A DNA stretch of 64,000 nucleotides from Cucumis sativus (Eukaryota > Streptophyta > Magnoliopsida > Cucurbitales > Cucurbitaceae), in the NCBI RefSeq assembly GCF_000004075.3, contig NC_026661.2:5540058-5604057 (forward strand), written 5' to 3'. This document shows, piece by piece, positions 1 to 11,699 of this stretch (position 1 is the stretch's first letter; every line of letters starts with the position of its first letter). Made by a program: the position numbers and the translations under genes. The notes under the pieces are model-generated. The model had not been told where the DNA came from, did no database searches, and saw only the letters and a list, made by a program, of their open reading frames with translations.

Positions 1-534
1 TGTTGTCATTATCACTATTATCCATCAACCAGCATGGATACCTTGGTTTGGAGTTTTATTTACATTGATGTGTGTGTAATATTCTAATCTTTTGTAAGCT
101 TCCATTATTATTGTTGTCCTTCAATTATTGTATAAGTAGAATGAAAGACATGCTTCTTATTTCTTTTCTTTCATTAAAATACAAATTTTGTAATTCCTAT
201 GATTTTATAAGTTTCAAATAATTAGTTAGTTCAAAAGAATTGAAGCTTGAAGTTTGAAGTTAATTTTAATTTAATTGGTTTGATTTTAAGTTTCAATTCA
301 ATTTAAATGAGTCTCTCAACGTAGTTTAGTAGATATCCACAAAGTAATTAGACAGTTTATATACATTTATAGATGCCAGTTATGCTTTTTAAATGAGGGT
401 TATAATATATATAAATTTATAAGTATATTATATCATTGCAACAACAAATAATTAATTAAAGGCAGCCAATAAACTACTTGTTAAGTGAGAATTAAAGGAA
501 AGGAGATGTGGGATTGATGAGTTAAAAAGGGTAA
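1..534. other. AT-rich intergenic DNA
   Basis: I see no coding region, RNA gene or clear repeat. The right end is the immediate 3' flank of the minus-strand hydrolase gene, so its 3' UTR and polyadenylation site probably lie here. Confidence 0.5.
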
Positions 535-1471
535 TTAAGGTCTAGGTTGAGCAAGGAGTTGAAGATGAGCACACAACTGGAAAGGCTTAGACATCATCAC
601 CACATGATCTGATCCTTCTATCTCCACCACATGATCAGGTGGGTTGTTCTCAATCATCCACCTTTGAAATTCTATATTACTAACCAAATCCATTTCTGAC
701 ACCACGAATACTCGCTTGACGGAACCGTAATTTCTCTCCGATAGCTTCAATACATCGGACATGTCTTTTTCGGTGAACAATGGCACTGCTCTCATCAACA
801 ACGTCGCCAGTGTTAAATCCTATATAGGAGCACATATTATTGCTAATATATAATTCAATTACTTCAATCAACCCCAATATATAATTAATACTTACCTCAG
901 CTGGGCTGCGCTGATAAACTTTGGAAGCCAAAAAGCGCGACCCAAAGAGGAAGGCAGTGGGAGGCCGATTCCGGCCATCGCCGTAGGAGTAAACGCTATC
1001 CATCATTGATTCATTCCTCTCAAATACCTTCGAATAAATGGTCGATATGTTCAGAGCTGGCCCAGGCATCGTAGCGGTGACGAAAACGGCGGCGGAAATC
1101 TTCGTCGGGAAGTCCTCCATGGCTTTCGACACGACCAATCCGCCCAGGCTATGCCCGACGAGGATCACCTTTTGGTGCTGAGGGAGAGCTGACATGAAGT
1201 CAGTCAGAGGCTGGAAGTACTGGGAAATGGATCGGACAGAGTCCGGATTTCGATGGTCGATTCCGGAGGCGGCCAAGTCGAGGGCGGTGACGCGGTGACC
1301 GGAGGATTGGAGGAGAGGGAGGAGTTTAAACCAGGACCATGCGCCATGGCAGGATCCGTGGATAAAGACAAAGTGTTTGTGAGAAGTATTATCGGAGAGT
1401 GAGAGTTGGAAGAAGAGGGACAGGAGAAGTAGTGGTAAGAGGTAGTTGTTGTTCTTGATCTGCTTCTCCAT
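535..1471 (-). CDS. Methylesterase (SABP2/MES-like) alpha/beta hydrolase with signal peptide
   Basis: Two exons, 896-1471 and 535-819, join in phase 0 across a GT-AG intron to give 286 residues. The family hydrolyses methyl esters of salicylate, jasmonate or IAA, or acts as hydroxynitrile lyase or alkaloid esterase. Seen here: oxyanion-hole motif HGSCHGAW (38-45), nucleophile Ser108 in GHSLGG, Asp236 and His264 (GSDH), so the triad is complete. The start is the first ATG in frame; upstream in-frame codons offer no ATG. Residues 1-26 are a strongly hydrophobic leader, whereas typical SABP2 proteins are cytosolic and about 260 residues, so this one is probably targeted to the secretory pathway. 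It lies 506 bp from a dioxygenase gene on the same strand. Family assignment is secure; substrate is unknown. Confidence 0.88.
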
Positions 1472-1977
1472 TTTGATTATTGACCTGAAATTAGTACTCT
1501 TTGGAAACTTTGGGCACGCATCCCACAAGAAAGCTACTGATCAAAATTAAATTAAATTGACAAATTGAAGCCATTGACCTAATTAAGCAAATTTAAGACT
1601 CTTCGATAATTTTTTTTTTTTTTTTGTCTATATAGTTTGAATTTGGATTGTGAACTTTGAACACTCTAGAAAGTGTAGTTTGTGATTTTTTTTTTTATTT
1701 TTACCAATACATGCATTTAGGAAACTACTTCTATCTAAAAGATGAAATGTTTGATTCTTTCTTTTCTATATATCTAAAAAAAAATATTCTACAAAGATAA
1801 TAATCTCAATCTACCCCTCAAACTTAGCATATATAAATTATACAAATGCCCAAGACCTTGACATTTATTACTTCTGGTGTCATTATTCAACAAATTATAT
1901 TTTCAATAACCAAGCTTATACCAAACAAACCCCTCTAAATGTAATACATAGTAGCATGAAGAAAGGAAATATTTAAG
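1472..1977. other. Spacer between hydrolase and first dioxygenase
   Basis: AT-rich, with poly-T runs near 1610 and 1687. From about 1730 onward the sequence resembles the 3' flank of the second dioxygenase near 5090-5450, so the dioxygenase duplication included 3' flanking DNA. Confidence 0.5.
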
Positions 1978-3398
1978 CTAATTGGGGTTAGCTGGTGAGA
2001 TCTTGAAATCAGAGATTTGAATGTTGTCAACATTAAGCTTCTTGAAATTGCTGCGTTTTCTATTGGCGAGGAACTTCCCAAAAGAGTAAGGTTTGTATTT
2101 GGGAGGGTTTTGGGGACCAATAAGCTCTTCCAGAGGTTCAACAATGGTGGAATGAGATGGGTAAAAGAAGAAAGCAATGGAATATCTATCCCTTTTGCTG
2201 TTTACAGTAGCCCTATGCTCCACACTCTCATACTTCTCATTGCTCCAAACCTATCAAGAGTAGAGTGGTTTTAAAAATTTTAATTAAAAGAAAGAAAAAA
2301 AACGAAAATTGATTTGTAATATATTTATGTGTGTTACGTTTGATAAAAGTGCTTCGATCGTTATTTAGTAATGGGTACGTACCTGAATAATATCTCCAAC
2401 ATCGACCGCATAAGAATCAGGTACAGGTTTGACTTGAATCCACTCTCCATCTTTCTTCCTTTTCACTTCCAGTCCTCCAATGTCGTCTTGGGCGAGCAGC
2501 GTCAGGACACCTGGGTCCTTGTGGCGGCCAACTCCCAGAGCTAGCTCCGGTGATGGGCACAATGGATAGTGATTCAGTCTCACAGAACTTGTTTGACCTG
2601 CTTTAAAATACTCTCCAAACCTTTTTGCCGGCAATCCCAAGCTAGTGGCGATTAGTTCCATCAATTTGTGCCCAAGTTTCTCCAATTCTTCAACATATCC
2701 TTCGCAAATCTCTCTGCTCATTCTCCAAATTGATGATTAACTTTGGGGAATTGCGTTAAATTTTTATTTTGACTAAATAAATATGATATCGTTAACTAAA
2801 AATAAAATATATGGACATATTCAAAAAAAAAAATTGTTAGTTTACTAAATATATTTGAAAATCAATCCAATTCTCCGTATAATAACTTATTGAACAAAAT
2901 AATTGGATAGTGAGATGACCTGAATTCCGGTGGGTATTCCGGCCATTGATTAGTCCACTGAGTCAACTCGTCATCATCAGACTCCGGCGACGCCGGAACA
3001 ATGGTGGGATCCTCCACCATGAAATCAAAGACCTCCTTCCAATCTCTGACATTCTTGGTCAGCTCCGTATCAAAATAGCCAGTCACCAACCCTTGGCTCC
3101 TCCTCACTTTCCTCTTCTCCTCCAAACTTTGGCCGAAAAATTCCCGGGCAGCGGCCTCTATACGGTGCCGCTTCTCGGGAGGGACGCCGTGGTTAACCAC
3201 CAGAAAGAATCCCCACTCCGTGCAAGCAGAGGCGATTTGGTGGACCAAATCGTGGGGGACATCGCTGCCGGGTAGTGAGTGGTTGAAGATTGGAGAGAGG
3301 TCGATGGTGGGGATTCGATCAGCATGGGAGAGTGCGAGTTTGGGGCGGTGCTCGGGAGCTTGGATGAAAGCCTGATCAAACTCATGAAGATGTCCCAT
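1978..3398 (-). CDS. 2-oxoglutarate/Fe(II)-dependent dioxygenase, copy A
   Basis: Exons 2920-3398, 2383-2713 and 1978-2250 give 360 residues with no break. This is a plant DOXC-class 2-ODD, cytosolic enzymes that use 2-oxoglutarate, O2, Fe(II) and ascorbate to hydroxylate or desaturate small molecules. The DIOX_N domain covers about 27-140, with the NWGFF-type motif present as EWGFFLVVNHGV. The catalytic jelly roll holds the facial triad His224-x-Asp226 and His282, plus the 2OG-binding pair Arg292-x-Ser294. The N-terminus (FIQAPEHRPKL) suggests, from memory, the At3g19000/At3g19010 type. Introns fall after YPPEFR and after DIIQ, as in the three other copies here. Substrate cannot be predicted. 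Confidence 0.9.
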
Positions 3399-4410
3399 AT
3401 TGGGAGATGGAATTTAATTTGAAGAAGAAGATATTGGGGGGACTAAATCTTTAATTTGTAAACGTTAAGGGGTTATTTAGTTGAATGTTTTATAGATACC
3501 GGTGAATAAAGAAGGCTTACGTATACCGAACAATAAGATATCAATGTATTTAATTGTGCACTGCAAATACTATCAGGATCTCATTAACAAAAATTATGTA
3601 TATATTTAATAATTAAATTAAGCACAACAAACTTACCTAATTTTAGTATTAATTAATCAAAAAATAAATATCATTCAATGTATTCATAAATTTTAGTTAA
3701 TTAAAAGTTATATTCTAATTTTAAATATAAATATTTGAAAATGACTAATTTTTAGAGACATTTTAAAGTATAACAAAATTTTAGATCTATCATTTTATCG
3801 ATATTAGCATTACTGATATAGACTATTTTTTTGAGTAATATCGTCATTGATGCAATTTGAAATTTTGTTATACTTTGTAAATATTTTTAACACAACTTTG
3901 TCATTTATAATAATTTTTGTAATTTATAATTAAAATTATCATTTAATATATCTAATAAATTCATATTAATTGTTATTTTGATATTTAGTTTTTTAATATA
4001 AATTCATTATTAGTAATTGTCAATTTAATTAATTAGTTAAAGAGGAATTGTGTTATTAATAGCAAAATATTGAAATTATTAACAAAATATATTTCATACA
4101 TATACATAGATGCCACTTGAGCTTTTTAAATGAAGAAATTTGAACCCAAAATCCTTTAATCCTAATGTAAATGTAAGTTGTGGGTTATAAAATATATCAA
4201 TTTATAACCACAATGGGTTGGCCCTAGTGGTAAAAAGCATTTAACACCTAAATGTTGTAGGGTAGTTCTAAGCTAGAACTTTATACTCTAGGTTGAAGAT
4301 CTCCATTCTTTTTCTATCTTCAAGGTTCCTTTTTTTCTCATAAATGCACATCCCGGATCATCAAGCATTTCTAATGAAATTAGATTTATTTTGAGTTTTG
4401 GAACAGTCTA
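3399..4410. other. Intergenic DNA upstream of dioxygenase A
   Basis: Promoter side of copy A. The first ~40 bases upstream of the ATG closely match those upstream of copies B and C. A block at about 3905-4060 resembles 7935-8080 upstream of copy B, marking duplicated promoter-side DNA. No gene seen. Confidence 0.5.
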
Positions 4411-4826
4411 ACATCTCTCAATAGAACCTCTTGTTGCTTTCTGTGAGATTAATAGTATTGAGCCTCTTCCAATGATTTCACACTCATTATTGTTATTATC
4501 CATGTAAGCCGACTCTTCTTGGAAGTCATATGGTAGCTAGGTACAACCTGAGTTTAAAACCCACCCTCTCTCCTCGGTTTCAATTTTCATGACCTTTTTA
4601 TTAGCAGCAACAAGTACCTCAATATATTCATAAGGCTCTTATCCAACATTCCCTCGATATCTTTCATGTTCTCTTAACCTCCTTGAGTCATCTATGTGCC
4701 TAATTGACTCTTCTCTTCCATATGGCTTAAATTTTCGACTATCATCTCTTCTATAGTGTCTTCCTTTTTCTGGGTAATTTTTCTTAAAATGTCATTTTTT
4801 GTGACAGATAGAACACTTCAAGATGA
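4411..4826 (-). pseudogene. Decayed Copia gag-pol fragment
   Basis: The minus-strand translation, read through three stop codons, shows a degenerate zinc knuckle (CSIC-x4-H), a basic Arg-rich linker and a protease-like WVLNSGCT segment. This order is diagnostic of a Copia gag-protease junction. No LTRs or flanking duplications were found. It is an old insertion relic between two dioxygenase genes and cannot be coding. Confidence 0.6.
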
Positions 4827-4981
4827 GTCTATCTCTCTAATTTTATGGCTTGTATTAAAATAATTTTTCTTGATAGACAGTGATAAAAACATATCAGTGG
4901 CTATCATTGATAGAATCCACAATTTTGATATAGCTTGTAAATATTTTAATTTATTTTGCTATTTTAAAACTTTTTCCTAAC

Positions 4982-5217
4982 TAATTTGTAAATATAGAAC
5001 CAAATATATTGAATTGGTTAAGTTAAATATTTTGGATTGTGTTTAAAAGAATCCACGAAGAACTTATGTAATTAGTATTACCTCCCATCTAAAAGATGAT
5101 AATTTGTAAATATAGAACCAAATATATTGAATTGGTTAAGTTAAATATTTTGGATTGTGTTTAAAAGAATCCACGAAGAACTTATGTAATTAGTATTACC
5201 TCCCATCTAAAAGATGA
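4982..5217. repeat. Perfect 118-bp tandem duplication
   Basis: 4982-5099 and 5100-5217 appear identical over 118 bases. The unit ends in a segment also found in the 3' flank of copy A near 1730. It lies just downstream (3') of copy B. Perfect identity implies a recent event or an assembly artefact. Confidence 0.85.
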
Positions 5218-5452
5218 GAGGTTTGATTCTCGATCTTTAATTTTCATAGTTGTTATACTAAAAAAAGATTTCCATACAAAAAAAACAATAATCTCAATTT
5301 AAACCTCAAACTAAGCATATAAATTATACAAAATGACGAACTTGGCATTTACTACTCAGGCTGTCATTATTCAACTGATTATGTTTTCAATAGCCAAGCT
5401 TATACCAAACATATAGTAGCATGAAGGAAGGAAGCATTTAAGGTAATTTGGG

Positions 5453-7108
5453 TTAGTTGGTGATCTTGAAATCAGAGATTTGAACGTTGTCGACATTAAG
5501 CTTCTTGAAATTGCTGCGTTTTCTATTGGCGAGGAACTTCCCAAAAGAGTAAGGTTTGTATTTGGGAGGGTTTTGGGGACCAATAAGCTCTTCCAGAGGC
5601 TCAACAATGGTGGAATGAGATGGATAAAAGAAGAAAGCAATTGAATATCTATCCCTTTTGCTGTTTACCGTAGCCCTATGCTCCACACTCTCATATTTCT
5701 CATTGCTCCAAACCTATGAAGAGTAGAGTGGTTTTAAAAAATTTAATTAAAAGAAGAAAAAAAAACACATTTATTGATTTTGTAATATAAAGATATATGT
5801 TTGATAATGAAGTGGTTTTTGGCATGATTATTTAGTCGTAATGGCCCGGCTACGTACCTCAGTAATATCTCCAACATTGACCACATAAGAATCAGGTACA
5901 GGTTTGAGTTGAATCCACTCTCCATCTCTCTTTCTTTTCACTTCCAGTCCTCCAACGTGGTCTTGGGCGAGCACCGTCAAGACACCGGGGTCCTTGTGGT
6001 GGCCAACTCCCAGAGCTAGCTCCGGTGATGGGCACAATGGATAGTGATTCAGTCTCACAGAGCTTGTTTGCCCTTTAAAATACTCTCCAAACCTTTTTGC
6101 CGGTAATTCCAAGCTACTGGCGATTAGCTCCATCAATTTGTGCCCGAGTTTCTCCAATTCTTCAACATATCCTTCGCAAATCTCTCTGCTCAATCATCTC
6201 AATCTCCAAATTAATTCATAATTAACTTTGCTCCATTTTAGTATGTTATACAACAAATTTGTGATTGTGATTGTGCAGTTCTTGTTGTACCCAGACTAAA
6301 AAGGATCATGTGACAATTTATTTTGTTTTGTTTTGTTCTGTTTAAAAAGGATTAAATTATTGCTATTTTGTTTGTAAAAAGAGATTGCTTAATCATTTTT
6401 GAAAACTAATTAATTAATGTCCCTTGATTAGAGTGACTACTCCACAACAACTTGGGGTTGCATTGTTGAAGAATGTGCAACTCCATCCATATCCTAATCA
6501 TAATTCTTTTTTCCTCTATTAGAATGACCAAGTGGTTCGTGATACTCAATTTTATTTTCTTGATTTCCAGAACAATTTGAAAACAAACCACTATTTAACA
6601 ACATAATAGGACAGTGTGAGATGTACCTGAATTCCGGTGGGTATTCCGGCCATTGATTGATCAACTGAGTCAACTCAGTCTCATCAGGATCGGACGATGC
6701 CGGAATGAGGGTCGGATCCTCCACCACGAAATCGAAGACCTCCTTCCAATCTCTGACATTCTTGGTCAGCTCCATATCAAAATAGCCGGTCGCCACCCCT
6801 TCATTTCTCCTCACTTTCCTCTTCTCCTCCAAACTCTGCCCAAAAAACTCCCGGGCAGCGGCTTCCATTCGACGCCGCTTCTCGGGAGGGACACCGTGGT
6901 TGACCACCAGAAAGAATCCCCACTCCGTACAAGCAGAGGCGATTTGCTGGACCAAATCGTGGGGGAATTCGCTGCCGGCCGGTGGTGAGTCGTTGAAGAT
7001 TGGAGAGAGGTCGATGGTGGGGATTCCGTCAGCTTGGGAGACGGCGAGCTTGGGACGGTGGTCGGGGGCTTGGATGAAAACCTGATCAAACTCCTGAAGA
7101 TGTCCCAT
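5453..7108 (-). CDS. 2-oxoglutarate/Fe(II)-dependent dioxygenase, copy B
   Basis: Exons 6627-7108, 5858-6185 and 5453-5713 give 356 residues. It is the closest relative of copy A: most of exon 3 is identical and the 3' flank is shared. The facial triad is His224-x-Asp226 and His282, and the RxS motif is present. The residue before the first metal-binding His is His instead of the usual Arg (GHHKD against GRHKD in A, C and D). Exon 2 ends DITE rather than DIIQ or DITQ at the splice site. The reading frame is intact, so it is likely functional. It may differ from A in substrate or activity, but nothing in the sequence proves that. Confidence 0.9.
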
Positions 7109-8379
7109 ATTGGGAGATGGAATTTAATTTGAGGAAGAAGAAGAAGATATTGAGGGAATGTATATTAATGTGAAGTACTTTTGTGTTTGCAAATTGGAAA
7201 AAAATGGTAAGAGATATATATATAATAGAGAGTGTAATATGTTTGGATTGAAGGATTAAAATATTCTATATTACCATAATTCTAAATTTTAGTGAATTAC
7301 TCCTTCTCCTTTAGCTTCAATTTCAATGCATCATCTAGTCATTAACGGATATGTTTTTGGTAATACACAGTCTCTAAAAACTAAAACTAAAAAACAAGAC
7401 TTGTATTCTATTCTATTTTTATGTTTTCAAGTATATATACTATTGGTACCATTAGTTTTTACAATATTTTCAAGGTGACTTAACACTAATATATATTAGC
7501 TAGGACGACTAAGAGTGTGTTTGTGGTTTTGAAGGGTTTAATTGGGTTGGATTTGAAGGAGTTTTTAGATCCTTTCAATTATTTGGCCACTTACTTTTCA
7601 TTCTCAAATAATTAATAATATAAAAGTTATTTGATGATGCCATATTTCATGGGAGAGGGGGGAATGAATGTGGATGGGAATATGGAGGATGTGATGTTTT
7701 GATTATTGTGCCAAACAATTCTCTTATAAATAAATAATAGATAATGCTAAACTATATGCAATTTTTAAAATAAAATTATCTTCAACCCCACCATTTATTC
7801 CATTTTATCCCACATTAAATTATTTGATTATAATTTAATTTTGATATATATAAACAAACAAACTGTATACACTCTATAAAAAAAATTACTACTTAATATA
7901 TCTAATAAATTAATAAATTAATAGTGTTATTTACAATAATTTTGTGATTTATAATTAAAATTACTACTTAATATATCTAATAAATTCATATTAATTGTTA
8001 TTTTGATACTTAACTTTTAAATGTAAATTTAGTATTAGTAATTATCAATTTAATTAATTAATAAAAGAGGAATTGTTAGTAAAAAAATAAAACAAGTTGG
8101 ATAAATAATTATATTTTAATAAGCAAAATATGAGGCAAAATTTTAAGAACAAAGAGAGAAAAATATGAATATGGTGATGATAAAGAAGAGTAAAAGGATT
8201 TGTAAATTTTTTTAATAACTATGATAAAGAAAAGGTTTGTTAGAAGCAAACAAGCAACCACACACAGTTGACAGTACATAATACATATTTATCATTCAAC
8301 GAGGTTTCTGAGCAAGCCCCCCGCCCTTAAAGCAAACAGCCTCTAAAGAGAGTAAGCATGAAGCGTGACTCTCGTGTCT
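7109..8379. other. Spacer between dioxygenases B and C
   Basis: Promoter side of copy B. Segments at about 7320-7400 and 7497-7620 resemble 11220-11310 and 11465-11580 upstream of copy C, and 7935-8080 resembles 3905-4060 upstream of copy A. No gene or intact mobile element seen. Confidence 0.5.
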
Positions 8380-11083
8380 CTAGTTGGTGATCTTGAAATC
8401 AGAGATTTGAATGTTGTCAGTATTAAGTTTCTTGAAGTTGCTGCGTTGTCTATTGGTAAGAAACTTTCCATAAGAGTAAGATTTGTATTTGGGAGGGTTT
8501 TGGGAATCAACCAGCTCTTTCAAAGGCTCAACGATGGTGGAATGAGATGGGTTGAAGAAGAAAGGAATGGAATATCTATCCTTTTCGCTGTTGACCATAA
8601 CTCTATGCTCCACACTCTCATACTTCTCATTGCTCCAAACCTGGTATTAGTATAAAAAGTTTGCTTTTAGAATAATATTGTTTGTTTGTACATGCAAGTG
8701 CTTTAATTTAATTTAGAAAAACTAAATCTGATAGCTAGCTAGGTAACACATGAATTGCTGCTATATGTGTACCTGAGTAATCTCTCCAATATTCACAACG
8801 AAAGAATCGGGTACGGGTTTGACCCGTATCCACTCTCCATCTCTCTTCCTTTTCACTTCCAGTCCTCCAACATCGTCTTGGGCGAGCACCGTTAGGACGC
8901 CGGGGTCCTTGTGGCGCCCAACCCCGAGAGTCAACTCCGGTGATGGGCAGGGGGGATAGTGATTGATTCTCAAAAAACTGGTTTGCTGTTTGAAATAGTG
9001 TTGAAACCTTTTTGCGGACAATCCCAAGCTAAGGGCGAGTAGTTCCATCAATTTGTGTCCAAGTTTCTCTAATTCTTCAACATATTCCTTGCAACTCTCC
9101 CTGCTCTCAATAACAATGTCAATCTTCAAATACATAGGTTAAATTATAAAATCTCTCTCCATAAAATCCACTTCCATATATATGTGCGATATCTAATTAA
9201 TAATTCAAACTTTTTTTTTTTTAAAGTTTAGTTTTTAAAATAATATAGATTTTGAAATCAAATAATTATATTAGAAGCATAAATATTAGATAATTAATTA
9301 CCTTAATTAATTAAATACCAAGGTACCAACTATTATTATTCCACAAAGAAAGTCCCATAATTAAGTTATTACAAAAAGAAAATTAATTTAAAATAAACCA
9401 GGTGAAGGTGAAAAAACTTGAACTTTTAACATTTTAATATACTGAACAATAATAATCATAGTGTGCAATAATTTAAAAGAAAAAGTTACATTGTTTATTG
9501 ATTTATTTTTGTTATTGTTGTAGTTGAACTAATTAAGTGTTTAATTAGAAGCTAAGCCCCCACCCCTCACTTTAGTTGAGTCTTTAATTACTTTTAAATT
9601 TGTTTACTACTTTTGATAACTAGGAAATTGTTATTATAGCCTAATCATACACTATACTTCCAAACTTTGTATTTTATATATAAATTAAAAAATATATATA
9701 TATCTTTGAATTTCTAGGAGTTTAAAATTACCCTTTAATTTGACAAAAAAATAATATTATTTATCGATAACTTTACTATTAGTTCTGGATAATAATATTT
9801 TGTTTTAATTAAAATGTATCTCCCCTTTCAAAAAGTTGCAAATATACTCTATAATAAAAAAGAAAATAATAAAAAAAACTTTTATGTTAGTTAGCATATA
9901 AACTCAAACAATTCATACTTATTCCAAAATAGAAACAAATATTTGAAGTTAAATCATAGAATCCGAGAATCTCTTAAAATTCAAAATTCAAAATTCAAAA
10001 TCTCTCCTCAAAAGTTACAAAAACAATAAATAGTGAAATACAAAATGAATATATTTGTCTATTAAAGCATTTAACTACTAACATACAAAAAGTCATAAAA
10101 ATATTTAAGTTGTAAGGTCTTTTTCGTAGTTTTATTATTCTATTTGTTTATGTTATAATTCATATATCTGAATTGAATGGACAAATTTTTTTATGAGATA
10201 AACAAACGTGAGAAAAGGAGTGAAAAATCAAAAAAAGAAAATAGAGAAGTGTGTTGGGGAGAGAGAGAGAGAGAGAGAGGAGGTTGAGGAGGTAGGTGAT
10301 GGGTTTAGATCAATGATAAAGACCATTGTTTGTTTATTTGTTTATAAAAATTGAAAGCATATACTTTTAAAAATGGGAACCAAATCGATATCTAATAATA
10401 TTTATTGGTTGATAGCCACTTTGGATTTTGTAGTTTTTCTTAGGACTTCACATTCTTCTTCTTCTTCTTCTTCTTTTTTTCATTTTGAAATTTAATATAA
10501 TTTGTTTATACGGTTGATTTTAATAATTTGACATTTTTTGTATTTAGTTTTTGAAGATGAAAATTTTGAATTATCATTTTAGCTAAGATTAAACAAATTG
10601 GACACTAAGTAACACGTACCTGAATTCCGGTGGGTATTCCGGCCATTGATTAGTCCACTGAGTCAACTCCTCATCATCAGACTCGGGCGACGCCGGAACA
10701 ATTGTGGGATCCTCCACCACGAGATCAAACACCTCCTTCCAATCTCTGACGTTCTTGGTCAGCTCCGAATCAAAGTAGCCCGTCACCAACCCTTCGCTTC
10801 TCCTCACTTTCCTCTTCTCTTCCAAACTTTGGCCGAAAAATTCCCGGGCAGCGGCCTCTATACGGTGCCGCTTCTCGGGAGGGACGCCGTGGTTAACCAC
10901 CAGAAAGAATCCCCACTCCGTGCAAGCAGAGGCAATTTGGTGGACCAAATCGTGGGGGAAATCGCTGCCGGGTAGTGAGTTGAAGATTGGAGAGAGATCG
11001 ATGGTGGGGATTCCATCAGCATGGGAGAGTGCGAGTTTGGGGCGGTGCTCCGGGGCTTGGATGAAATCCTCCAGATCGCCCAT
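8380..11083 (-). CDS. 2-oxoglutarate/Fe(II)-dependent dioxygenase, copy C
   Basis: Exons 10620-11083, 8773-9100 and 8380-8640 give 350 residues. Exon 1 is very close to copy A but lacks several residues near the N-terminus, and exons 2-3 are more diverged (KQQTSFLRINHYPP, LKELVDSQ). Triad His218-x-Asp220 and His276 and the RxS motif (Arg286, Ser288) are present. The usual NIGD before the second splice site reads NIGE. Intron 1 is 1519 bp, against about 200 bp in A and 441 bp in B, and holds a (GA)n and a (CTT)n microsatellite. The mosaic of a near-A exon 1 and a diverged 3' half suggests gene conversion or unequal crossing-over. Confidence 0.88.
10259..10279. repeat. (GA)n microsatellite in intron 1 of copy C
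   Basis: About ten GA units in a purine-rich stretch within the long intron. A (CTT)n run follows near 10455-10475. Confidence 0.8.
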
Positions 11084-11699
11084 ATTGGGAGATGGAATTT
11101 AATTTGAAGAAGAAGATTTTGGGAGAATATACTAAAGTTAATAATAATGTGAAGTTTTGTAAGACAAAGACAAAGTGAGTTCGAAAATAAATAAAGGTTT
11201 CCTTCCTTAGCTTCAATTTTAATGCATCATCTAGTCATGATCGTGACAATAGTATATTATTTAAAGGATGACACACAAAGGTCTTTTTGGTAATACAATA
11301 ATCTAAAAACTAAAAACTAAAAAACCAATGCTTCTATTTTATTTTATTTTATGTTTTCAAATATATTACACTATTTGGTACCATTAGTTTTTCATTTAGT
11401 TTTACAATCTTTTCAAAGTAGACATATATACACTACTTCAACTAAACATTAATATATTTATTAGCTAGGACTAAGAGTGATCTTCTCGTGGTTTTTCGGT
11501 TGAATTGTGTATTAACTTTTTTTTAGAACCCATCCAATTATTTGGCCACTTAGTTTTCATTTTCAATTTAATAATATAAATTACTTATTATGTCAGTCGA
11601 GAGAATTCCTATGTGTGATGTAAAATGATGTCATTTTACTTCATTTGATAACATTAGTAGAGATAAAAGGAGAAATCTTGTAGACGACAATCACAAATA
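11084..11699. other. Spacer between dioxygenase C and second hydrolase
   Basis: Promoter region of copy C, with blocks shared with the copy B promoter (see 7109-8379). No gene seen. Confidence 0.5.

Noticed and set aside
2946-3275. Plus-strand open frame of 109 residues antisense to dioxygenase exon 1, also seen at 6653-6988 and 10646-10975
   Set aside because: It is conserved only because the sense exon is conserved; there is no independent start context or family match.
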